The translations under genes and the position numbers were made by a program. Positions 14,034-19,747 of a DNA stretch of 19,747 bases are shown one piece after another; the stretch's first letter is position 1; each line of letters opens with the position of its first letter. The stretch is from an uncultured Ruminococcus sp. (lineage in GTDB: Bacteria > Bacillota > Clostridia > Oscillospirales > Acutalibacteraceae). Below the pieces are notes generated by a model, which saw nothing but the letters and a program-made list of their open reading frames with translations, did not search any database and was not told the DNA's origin. The DNA lies in assembly GCA_946055445.1 (NCBI GenBank), contig CAMGGF010000005.1, positions 1 through 19,747 of the forward strand, given 5' to 3'.

Positions 14034-14699
14034 ATGTTATTTGATATTCTGCGGGGTGGCTATTCCGCTGTTGAAATTTTGGCAGGTGTTTTTGCGTCTG
14101 TCTTTGTTGTATTCTGCACACTGCCGATTCACGAATATGCACACGCGCTTATTGCCGTAAAACTCGGTGACCCGACACCGCGTATGCAAGGGCGGCTTTC
14201 ATTAAATCCGATGCGGCACATAGACCCCATCGGCGCGTTAATGATTGTATTGGTTGGGTTTGGCTATGCAAAGCCCGTTTCCGTGAATGCACGCAACTTC
14301 AAAAATCCGAAAGTCGGTATGGCACTGACCGCGCTGGCAGGCCCTTGTGCCAATTTGCTGATGGCGTTCATTTTCTTGCTTTGCAAAAACATTGTCATGT
14401 CGATTTCAGCGACCAATATTTTGGCGGTGGCATTTCTGTATTTCTTTATATTCGCGGCTTCTATCAATGTCGGTCTTGCGGTGTTCAATTTGTTGCCGAT
14501 ACCGCCTTTGGACGGTTCGCGAATTTTACAACTGCTTATTCCGCAAAAGTATTATTTTAAGTTTATGCAGTATGAGCGGTATATCATTTTAATTGTTTTT
14601 GCATTGCTGTTTTTCAATGTGCTGAATAGACCGCTGGGTTGGTTGCAGGCGGTGGTTTATAATGCGCTGGATGCGATTGTCAGTTATCCCTTCCGATAA
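14034..14699 (+). CDS. Site-2-protease family (M50) intramembrane metalloprotease
   Basis: A 221-residue, strongly hydrophobic protein. HEYAH (33-37) is the zinc-binding HExxH inside the first membrane helix, and NLLPIPPLDG (152-161) is the second M50 motif, in which Asp160 is the third zinc ligand. GHIDPIGAL-like RHIDPIGAL (61-69) is typical of the short SpoIVFB-distant group found in Clostridia. Further helices are at about 66-78, 97-118, 127-150 and 182-197. There is no PDZ or CBS domain, so this is the minimal type. Substrate unknown; a neighbouring anti-sigma factor is not visible. AGGAG (14023-14027) precedes ATG 14034. First gene of the operon with scpA and scpB. Confidence 0.92.
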   Translation: MLFDILRGGYSAVEILAGVFASVFVVFCTLPIHEYAHALIAVKLGDPTPRMQGRLSLNPMRHIDPIGALMIVLVGFGYAKPVSVNARNFKNPKVGMALTALAGPCANLLMAFIFLLCKNIVMSISATNILAVAFLYFFIFAASINVGLAVFNLLPIPPLDGSRILQLLIPQKYYFKFMQYERYIILIVFALLFFNVLNRPLGWLQAVVYNALDAIVSYPFR

Positions 14700-14711
14700 G
14701 GCGGGTAAGAA

Positions 14712-15452
14712 ATGGAACAGATTTCTTATAAATTAGAGGTGTTTGAAGGCCCGATGGACCTACTTTTGCACCTGATTTCCAAACACAAACTGAATATTTA
14801 CGATATTCCGATTATCGAACTTGTCGAGCAATACATTGACTATGTAAAGCAAATGCAGGCAGAGGATATGTATGTGGCAAGCGAATTTTTGGAAATGGCG
14901 GCACGGCTTGTGTATATCAAAACGGTGTCCTTGTTGCCTGTGTACGAAGAAGCCGAGGAACTCAAAAAAGAGTTAACCGGTGAACTTTTGGAATACCGTG
15001 ACTGTCAGTTAATGGCCGGCAAGTTGGCGCAACACACCGAGGGCTTTGACCGTTTTGTGCGTAATCCGATTACGATTGATGTCGACCCGACCTATACGCG
15101 TTTGCACGAATCATCGGAACTTCTGCGTGCATATCTCAATGTTGTCGGTAAAAAAATGCGCAAATTACCGCCGCCGATTGAGGCGTTTAAAGGGATTGTG
15201 GCGACGAAAATTGTTTCCGTGGAGTCGAAAATCCAATCCATTTTCCATAAATTAAAACGCAAAGGACAAAAACAACGCTTTCGCAATTTGTTTACGGACG
15301 CCGAGTCGCGTTCGGATATGATTGCCACCTTTTTGGCGGTTTTGGAACTTGCCAAGGTGAAAAAAGTCTATTTAGACGGCGAAGGGGACGAAATGCGTGT
15401 GGAACTGCTTGCAGAGGATTTTGCGGATTTCAACACGCATGAATGGGAGTAA
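14712..15452 (+). CDS. scpA: Segregation and condensation protein A
   Basis: A 246-residue kleisin subunit of the SMC-ScpAB condensin, which organises and separates sister chromosomes near replication origins. The start YKLEVFEGPMDLLLHLISKHKLNIYDIPI (6-34) is the ScpA hallmark that binds the SMC neck, followed by ASEFLEMAARLVYIKTVSLLP. The middle segment binds ScpB. The C-terminal winged-helix (about 190-246: DAESRSDMIATFLAVLELAKVKKV) binds the SMC head. It has only a weak SD-like GGCGGG upstream and starts 12 bases after the M50 stop. scpB follows three bases after its stop, as in most Firmicutes. Confidence 0.97.
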   Translation: MEQISYKLEVFEGPMDLLLHLISKHKLNIYDIPIIELVEQYIDYVKQMQAEDMYVASEFLEMAARLVYIKTVSLLPVYEEAEELKKELTGELLEYRDCQLMAGKLAQHTEGFDRFVRNPITIDVDPTYTRLHESSELLRAYLNVVGKKMRKLPPPIEAFKGIVATKIVSVESKIQSIFHKLKRKGQKQRFRNLFTDAESRSDMIATFLAVLELAKVKKVYLDGEGDEMRVELLAEDFADFNTHEWE

Positions 15453-15455
15453 ACT

Positions 15456-16061
15456 ATGTTAAATGCCAATGATTTGCAGGCGGCGGCTGAGGCGGTTTTA
15501 TTTTCCGTCGGCGAACCGCTGGAACTGAAACGGATTGCCGAGGCGCTGGAAATTGAGGAAGAAAGCGCCGAGCAGGTATTGATGAATCTTTCCGCCGCTT
15601 TGGATGAGCGCAACAGCGGCGTGAGCCTTTTAAAACTCGGAACGAAATATCAACTTGCCTCTCGCACACAGTTTGCGCCGCAAATTCGTACCGTTTTAGA
15701 GGTCAAACGAAATGCGCCGCTTTCACAGGCGGCATTTGAAGTGTTGGCCGTGATTGCGTACAATCAACCCGTTACAAAATCCTTTGTGGAACAGGTGCGC
15801 GGGGTGGATTGCTCGGGTGTTATCGCCACTTTGTGCCAAAAAAAACTGATTGAAGAAAAAGGGCGGTTGGAATTGCCCGGCAGACCGCTTGTATACGGGA
15901 CAACTCCCGAGTTTTTGCGGTGCTTCTCCGTTTCGGATTTGGGCGAATTGCCGGAACTTCCCAATCACGATGCGGAACAGTCCATAGAGGCGGTTATGGA
16001 AGCGGCGGGGCAGCCGTTAGACGGTGAACCCGATTTGCCGGACGAATCGACGCCCGTTTAA
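15456..16061 (+). CDS. scpB: Segregation and condensation protein B
   Basis: A 201-residue partner of ScpA in the SMC complex; it acts as a dimer on the kleisin. Two winged-helix domains are visible. The first begins LQAAAEAVLFSVGEPLELKRIAEAL (7-31); the second contains PLSQAAFEVLAVIAYNQPVTKSFVEQVRGVD (about 88-118) and CQKKLIEEKGRLELPGRPLVYGTT, the family's conserved core. The acidic C-terminal tail (about 170-201) is variable in the family. GGGAG (15445-15449) inside the end of scpA is the ribosome site. The next gene begins after a 39-base gap with a strong SD. Confidence 0.97.
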   Translation: MLNANDLQAAAEAVLFSVGEPLELKRIAEALEIEEESAEQVLMNLSAALDERNSGVSLLKLGTKYQLASRTQFAPQIRTVLEVKRNAPLSQAAFEVLAVIAYNQPVTKSFVEQVRGVDCSGVIATLCQKKLIEEKGRLELPGRPLVYGTTPEFLRCFSVSDLGELPELPNHDAEQSIEAVMEAAGQPLDGEPDLPDESTPV

Positions 16062-16086
16062 CCTGCAAAACAGACATTGAAGATAT

Positions 16087-16103
16087 AAGGAGGTGGTTTT
16101 ACG
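16087..16103 (+). promoter_or_regulatory. Strong SD sequence placed on an ACG codon
   Basis: AAGGAGGTGG (16087-16096) is a near-perfect anti-16S match. Seven bases separate its GGAGG core from ACG (16101-16103), the only plausible start at this distance in the DUF2953 frame. The frame is closed upstream by TAA at 16086-16088. Confidence 0.65.
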
Positions 16104-16796
16104 GTTTTTCTATACATTTTACTTGGAATTATTGCGCTGCTTGTACTGCTTTTGAGCATCAAAGTGCGTATTGACGCGGAATATATTGACGATTTTCGCG
16201 TGAAACTGCGTTGGCTGTTTCTTTCCTTTGATTTGTATCCGATGAAAGCAAAGGAAAAGAAACCGAAGAAAGAAAAACCGACGGAGGAAAAACCACCCGA
16301 AGAAGAAACGGCACCTGCGGAGAAAAAACCGAACCCGTTTAAAACTTTTTATGAGAATCAGGGCTTTGACGGCGTATTGCAGTTGGTGCGGGATACGGCG
16401 GACGCGCTCGGTTCTTTGATGAAAAGTGTGAAAAAGCATTTGATACTGGATGAACTCTTTCTGTGGGTGATCATTTCCCATAATCACGACGCGGCGCAAA
16501 CCGCGATTGAATACGGTCAAGCGTGTCAGCAGATTTTCCCCGCTATGGGTTTCATCTGTTCGAATTTGAAAGTGAAAAAATACGATGTTGAGGTTGAGCC
16601 GGATTTTATCGGCACTTTCAGTTCAGCGCAGTTTACATTTTCTCTTTCCGTGCGGCCGATATTCTTAATCAATGCCGCAATTGTGATGGCATTCAGATTG
16701 CTGTTTAAAGTGGTTTTAAAGATTTTCCCGATAAAATCAAAATCACAAAAACATACAGAAACAACAAATACTATTGAAGGCGGTGCTACAATATGA
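16101..16796 (+). CDS. DUF2953 protein (YtfI-like), apparent ACG start
   Basis: Read from ACG 16101 this is a 231-residue protein. Residues 2-19 (VFLYILLGIIALLVLLL) form the N-terminal membrane helix usual in DUF2953. Then come VRIDAEYIDDFRVKLRWLFLSFDLYP, a very Lys/Glu/Pro-rich linker (about 48-78), and a C-terminal part with VEVEPDF and SAQFTFSLSVRPIF (family core). In-frame ATG, GTG or TTG starts that keep the membrane helix do not exist; the first is TTG 16152, which removes it and lies far from the SD. The gene overlaps ytfJ by ATGA, the same ytfI-ytfJ pairing as in Bacillus, where both are linked to sporulation. Function of the family is unknown. The ACG could be a true rare start or a T-to-C change of ATG. 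Confidence 0.8.
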   Translation, partial: TVFLYILLGIIALLVLLLSIKVRIDAEYIDDFRVKLRWLFLSFDLYPMKAKEKKPKKEKPTEEKPPEEETAPAEKKPNPFKTFYENQGFDGVLQLVRDTADALGSLMKSVKKHLILDELFLWVIISHNHDAAQTAIEYGQACQQIFPAMGFICSNLKVKKYDVEVEPDFIGTFSSAQFTFSLSVRPIFLINAAIVMAFRLLFKVVLKIFPIKSKSQKHTETTNTIEGGATI

Positions 16797-17236
16797 AAGA
16801 ACAATCAGCAGCAGGCATTTTGGAAGCGACGATTGAAAAGGTGAAAAACCTTGTCAGCGTCAGCACAATCATCGGGGAACCGATGCAGGTCGAAGGCGGT
16901 ATTACCATTATTCCGGTTTCCAAGGTGACTTACGGTTTTGCTTCGGGCGGCTCGGATTTCCCGTCAAAAACGAACAAGGAACTGTTCGGCGGCGGCGGCG
17001 GTGCGGGCGTGACGATTACTCCCGTTGCATTTTTGGTGATTTCCGACGGCGAAGTAACCATTAAGCATATTACGGCGTTTGACAATGCCGCAGAGCGTGT
17101 GGTCAATTTGGTGCCTGAAATGTTTGATAAGGTAACTTCCGTGGTGAACAAAGCGAAAAAGGAAAAAGAAGCAAAAGCGCAGGACGCCGCTGATGATGCT
17201 TTGGTTTCCGCCGCAATAGACGAACTCACAAAATAA
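16793..17236 (+). CDS. ytfJ: YtfJ/GerW-family sporulation protein
   Basis: A 147-residue protein of the YtfJ (GerW) family, known in Bacillus as a spore protein needed for normal germination and also present in spore-forming Clostridia. It shows the family order: ATIEKVKNLVSVSTIIGEP at the start, then TIIPVSKVTYGFASGGSDF, a glycine run (GGGGGAG, about 65-71), VTITPVAFLVISDGEV, and a Lys/Ala-rich, probably helical tail (120-147). No signal peptide or membrane helix. It overlaps the DUF2953 gene by ATGA, conserving the ytfI-ytfJ pair. Its presence is the main sign here that the organism belongs to a spore-forming lineage. Confidence 0.93.
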   Translation: MKEQSAAGILEATIEKVKNLVSVSTIIGEPMQVEGGITIIPVSKVTYGFASGGSDFPSKTNKELFGGGGGAGVTITPVAFLVISDGEVTIKHITAFDNAAERVVNLVPEMFDKVTSVVNKAKKEKEAKAQDAADDALVSAAIDELTK

Positions 17237-17256
17237 CAATCTAAAATATTTCAATC

Positions 17257-17289
17257 ACCGCCTGCATATTTTTGAATATGGCAGGTGGT
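17257..17289 (+). promoter_or_regulatory. Hairpin masking the ribosome binding site of the carboxypeptidase gene
   Basis: ACCGCCTGCATATT (17257-17270) pairs with AATATG (17275-17280) and CAGGTGGT (17282-17289) around a TTTG loop, with one bulged G (17281) and one G-U. This gives fourteen base pairs. The SD AGGTGG (17283-17288) is wholly inside the right arm. No T run follows. Confidence 0.65.
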
Positions 17290-17293
17290 TGAT

Positions 17294-18460
17294 TTGTGTA
17301 AAAAGTGTTTTTTGGGCGTTTGTATTTTCGCGCTGTTTTTCTGCATTTTTGCGATTTCGGCCAGCGCGCAAAATGTACCGACGGACATTTCCGCCGAATC
17401 GTGTGTGCTGATGGTTGCCGAAACGCACGAGGTTTTGTTTGCGCGTAACGAGCAAAAACTTTTGCCGATGGCAAGCACAACAAAAATTATGACATCCCTG
17501 CTTGCGTTGGAATACGGTATGCCGCAAAAGGAAATCACGGTTACGGACGAAATGGTGCGCGTAGAAGGTACTTCCATCGGTCTTTTGCCGGGGGATACGG
17601 TATCTTTGCAAACCTTGGTTGCCGGTATGCTGTTGGAATCGGGAAACGATGCCGCCAATGTAACCGCTTATGCGGTGGCGGGCGGTATTGCGCCGTTTTT
17701 GACGATGATGAATGCGAAAGCGCGCGAACTCAAAATGGAGAATACCTGTTTTGAAACGGTTTCGGGGTTGGACAGTGAAAACCATCACTCTACCGCGTAT
17801 GATATGGCTTTGCTCGGTTGCGCCGCAGTGCAAAATCCTGCGTTTTGCGCGATTTGTTCGCAAACGCAAATGCGTGCTTCTTACGGAAACCCGCCGTATG
17901 TGCGTACCTTCTCCAACCACAACAGACTGCTCAAATCCTATGACGGGGTTTTTGGGATTAAAACCGGTTTTACCAAAAAAAGCGGGCGCTGTTTGGTTTC
18001 GGCCGCCGTGCGTAACGGGGTTACGCTGGTTGCTGTCACGTTGAACGCGCCGAATGATTGGGCAGACCATAAAAAGTTGTTTGATTACGGATTTTCCGCG
18101 GTGCAAAAACAATTCGCTTTTTCAGCGGAGGAATGCCCGCCAATACGGGTGGTCGGCGGCAAAACGGCTTCGGTAGATACCACCCTTGTCGGCGATTGTT
18201 TTGTGCCTGTCGGCAATCAGGCTTTCACGGTAACGGCGAAAGTATATACACAACCGTTTTTATATGCACCCGTAAGTGTGGGGGACATAGTCGGTTGCGT
18301 CGATGTTTTTGTGAACGGCGAAAAGGTTTTTTCGCGTCCGCTTGTTGCCGTGCAGGATATTGCCGCTGTACCTGCGGAACCCGCGAAAACAAAAAGGACC
18401 GAACCTTCTCTGACGGATAAAATAATCGCGTTTTTCACGCGGCTTAGGAGAACTGTATGA
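17294..18460 (+). CDS. D-alanyl-D-alanine carboxypeptidase, DacF-like (penicillin-binding protein, S11 family)
   Basis: A 388-residue exported serine peptidase that trims the terminal D-alanine of peptidoglycan stem peptides and so limits cross-linking. A signal peptide covers about 1-25 (hydrophobic FLGVCIFALFFCIFAISASA, cleavage near ASA-Q). The S11 motifs are intact: STTK at 61-64 (catalytic Ser61), SGN at 116-118 and KTG at 223-225. A beta-rich C-terminal domain (about 255-355) and a final cationic amphipathic stretch (IIAFFTRLRRTV) would attach it to the membrane, as in DacF/DacA. The TTG at 17294 is favoured because AGGTGG ends five bases upstream; GTG 17285 lies inside the SD hairpin. 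It overlaps rluB by ATGA. A role in spore cortex or in vegetative wall is not decided by sequence. Confidence 0.92.
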   Translation: MCKKCFLGVCIFALFFCIFAISASAQNVPTDISAESCVLMVAETHEVLFARNEQKLLPMASTTKIMTSLLALEYGMPQKEITVTDEMVRVEGTSIGLLPGDTVSLQTLVAGMLLESGNDAANVTAYAVAGGIAPFLTMMNAKARELKMENTCFETVSGLDSENHHSTAYDMALLGCAAVQNPAFCAICSQTQMRASYGNPPYVRTFSNHNRLLKSYDGVFGIKTGFTKKSGRCLVSAAVRNGVTLVAVTLNAPNDWADHKKLFDYGFSAVQKQFAFSAEECPPIRVVGGKTASVDTTLVGDCFVPVGNQAFTVTAKVYTQPFLYAPVSVGDIVGCVDVFVNGEKVFSRPLVAVQDIAAVPAEPAKTKRTEPSLTDKIIAFFTRLRRTV

Positions 18461-19200
18461 CAGATGTAAAAATAAGACTGCAAAAATATATGGCGGACAA
18501 TGGGATTGCATCACGCCGCAAGTCCGAAGAACTGATTGCCGCGGGAAAGGTGCGTGTGAACGGCAAACCCGCGCAAATCGGGGATAAAGTCGACCCGCGT
18601 ACCGACAAAGTTACCGTTGCCGGCAAAAAAGTGACCAAGGTTAAAAAGAATGTCTATATTATGCTCAACAAGCCGCGCGGGTTTATTACCACGATGCACG
18701 ATGAAATGGACAGAAAATGCGTTGCCGAGTTAATCTCGGATGTGCCGGAACGCGTGTATCCGGTTGGCAGATTAGACCGTGAATCCGAAGGGCTTTTGCT
18801 GTTGACGAATGACGGCGAATTTGCAAATGCTTTGACACATCCGTCGAAACATGTCCCGAAAACTTACCGTGTGACCGTGCGCCCCGATGTGACAAAAGAA
18901 CAGTTGGCGGCGTTTGAAAACGGTATTGAAATTGAAGGCAGAATGACTTTGCCCGCCGAGGTGCATATCTTGGACAAGCAAGAGGGCAGAGTGGTGCTGG
19001 AAGTTGTCATCTTTGAGGGGCGCAACCGTCAAATCCGCAAAATGTGTGAGGCGTTGGGTTTAGAAGTTGCGCGCTTAAAACGCACCAAAATCGGCTCTTT
19101 AAAACTCGGTATGCTCAAACAAGGCGATTATCGGTATTTAACAGATGATGAAATTCACGGCTTATTGGTTGCCGCGCAGTTGACGAAAAGAGGTAAATAA
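18457..19200 (+). CDS. rluB: 23S rRNA pseudouridine synthase, RluB type
   Basis: A 247-residue RsuA/RluB-family enzyme forming pseudouridine in 23S rRNA (U2605 in E. coli numbering). The S4 domain is at about 6-60 with RLQKYMADNGIASRRKSEELI. The catalytic domain has YIMLNKPRGFITTM (67-80), VGRLDRESEGLLLLTNDG (103-120, catalytic Asp107) and EGRNRQIRKMCEALG. The RESEG and NRQIRKM motifs fit RluB and distinguish it from the paralogue at 7702-8418. The scpAB-(dac)-rluB order is also found in Bacillus. It starts inside the carboxypeptidase stop (ATGA), and its TAA shares an A with the next ATG (TAATG), so the three genes are tightly coupled. Confidence 0.94.
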   Translation: MTDVKIRLQKYMADNGIASRRKSEELIAAGKVRVNGKPAQIGDKVDPRTDKVTVAGKKVTKVKKNVYIMLNKPRGFITTMHDEMDRKCVAELISDVPERVYPVGRLDRESEGLLLLTNDGEFANALTHPSKHVPKTYRVTVRPDVTKEQLAAFENGIEIEGRMTLPAEVHILDKQEGRVVLEVVIFEGRNRQIRKMCEALGLEVARLKRTKIGSLKLGMLKQGDYRYLTDDEIHGLLVAAQLTKRGK

Positions 19201-19604
19201 TGGTTTTTTACAAACCGATTACAGAGCGAATGGAAATACAACGGCTGTTTCCGTCGGCAGACCTGTCACCTGAAAAGACGGTCGGTGCATATGTTGCGGA
19301 AGAAAACGGCGTTTCCTGCGGGAAATGTATGGTTGAAATTGACGGGCAATCGTGCGAGATTTCGCATTTGACCGTTGCGAACGATGACCCGCTTTTCACC
19401 GAGGGACTTTTGCGAAGTGCGTTGCATTTTGCGGGCAATCGCAATGCATATATGGCTGTTTGCCGCGAAAACGCTTATCGCGATGTGTTATTGCTGTTGG
19501 GATTTTCGGAACAAGACGGCATTTTTTGTGGGGATATTCCTACATTGTTAATGGGTTCTTGCTGTAAGGTGAGGAGAGTCGAACACAATATGCCGAAAAT
19601 TTGA
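19200..19604 (+). CDS. Small GNAT-like protein, possibly with an altered C-terminus
   Basis: A 134-residue protein. I recognise only a likely degenerate GNAT acetyltransferase half-fold: CGKCMVEIDGQSCEISHLTV resembles the central beta strands, DPLFTEGLLRSALHFAGNRNAYMAVC the helix-strand after them, and LLLLGFSEQDGIFCGDIPTLL the GNAT C-terminal GF motif. The acetyl-CoA pyrophosphate loop (R/Q-x-x-G-x-G/A) is not evident, so activity is doubtful. RibT, also GNAT-like, sits near scpAB in Bacillus, so the position may be meaningful. The last 12 or so residues (after GSCC) are basic and unlike the rest, and their DNA seems continuous with the odd sequence downstream. AGAGGTA precedes ATG 19200, which shares one base with the rluB stop. 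Confidence 0.65.
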   Translation: MVFYKPITERMEIQRLFPSADLSPEKTVGAYVAEENGVSCGKCMVEIDGQSCEISHLTVANDDPLFTEGLLRSALHFAGNRNAYMAVCRENAYRDVLLLLGFSEQDGIFCGDIPTLLMGSCCKVRRVEHNMPKI

Positions 19605-19747
19605 TATTACGGCGGATTTTCACTTTTTCACCGTTGTCGGGCGTCAGCCCGACTGCCGCTTCAAAAGCAAAAATCCATCCGTACTCTCGTTGTTTTCGGT
19701 GCAGAGCAGTTTAAAATGAGTAGATTTTCGTTCCCGAAAGACATAAA
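19563..19747. repeat. Possible dispersed intergenic element at the right edge
   Basis: From about 19563 to the end of the window no gene is evident. A perfect 7-bp hairpin, GTCGGGC (19636-19642) with GCCCGAC (19647-19653), lacks a T run. On the minus strand there is an open frame (19710 down to 19540, stop TAA at 19713-19711) with no usable start codon. Its translation includes phrases such as FEAAVGLTPDNGE, which I associate, without being able to check, with short spurious proteins found repeatedly in gut Clostridia. The element, if real, begins inside the preceding gene. Confidence 0.3.

Noticed and set aside
19565..19600. Minus-strand sequence with a TTCGACT stretch resembling a tRNA T-loop
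   Set aside because: The flanking bases do not form the five-pair T-stem, and no acceptor, D or anticodon arm is present.
19540..19710. Minus-strand open reading frame at the right edge
   Set aside because: It has no usable start codon or SD, overlaps the end of the plus-strand gene, and its upstream limit is a stop at 19713-19711. Treated as non-coding.
1..19747. CRISPR arrays, insertion sequences, prophage or toxin-antitoxin genes
   Set aside because: No regular direct repeats, no transposase or integrase motifs, and no small toxin-antitoxin pair were seen on either strand.

Overview
The window is a gene-dense, strongly plus-strand-oriented piece of a Bacillota chromosome. The gene set points to class Clostridia, probably an Oscillospirales/Ruminococcaceae-type organism: HPr with both His15 and Ser46, CdaA/CdaR, DUF1385, the scpA-scpB-YtfI-YtfJ-Dac-RluB order, DUF4830 and a DUF3343/cysteine desulfurase pair. 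The YtfJ (GerW)-type protein and the DacF-like carboxypeptidase suggest an endospore-forming lineage. This is inferred from gene content; no 16S gene is present. There is no CRISPR array, no tRNA or rRNA gene, and no transposase or phage gene. I see mostly core genome and no previously undescribed multi-gene system. The more interesting signals are small cis-regulatory ones.

Layout from left to right. The 3' part of a TIGR03936/DUF2344 gene (1-656) is followed by single-gene units, each with a good sigma-A-type promoter: rplS behind a structured leader, a membrane-anchored NodB deacetylase, and ptsH (HPr). Next are uvrC and an overlapping HAD phosphatase gene. A second group is rsmD-coaD-coiled-coil protein-DUF4830-RsuA-type pseudouridine synthase, closed by a clear terminator at 8432-8459. 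DUF3343 and a cysteine desulfurase form a compact two-gene unit ending in a terminator. The cyclic-di-AMP pair cdaA-cdaR is followed by DUF1385 and prmC. The last unit starts at a consensus promoter at 13977-14006 and runs M50 protease-scpA-scpB-DUF2953 (YtfI)-YtfJ-DacF-like-RluB-GNAT-like protein.

Many neighbours overlap by ATGA, which implies translational coupling: uvrC/HAD, rsmD/coaD, coaD/coiled coil, DUF3343/desulfurase, DUF1385/prmC, DUF2953/ytfJ and dac/rluB. Together the genes cover translation and RNA modification, DNA repair, coenzyme A synthesis, cyclic-di-AMP signalling, chromosome condensation and cell-wall remodelling.

The unexplained structure lies in the short intergenic regions. 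Four genes have their Shine-Dalgarno (SD) sequence paired in an inverted repeat (rplS, ptsH, DUF4830, dac). At cdaA the promoter -10 box is also the left arm of the upstream gene's terminator, so only read-through RNA should form the terminator; a similar arrangement may apply at ptsH. The DUF2953 gene appears to start at a non-canonical ACG codon. The last ~180 bases look like a piece of dispersed non-coding sequence that may also supply the C-terminus of the last gene.
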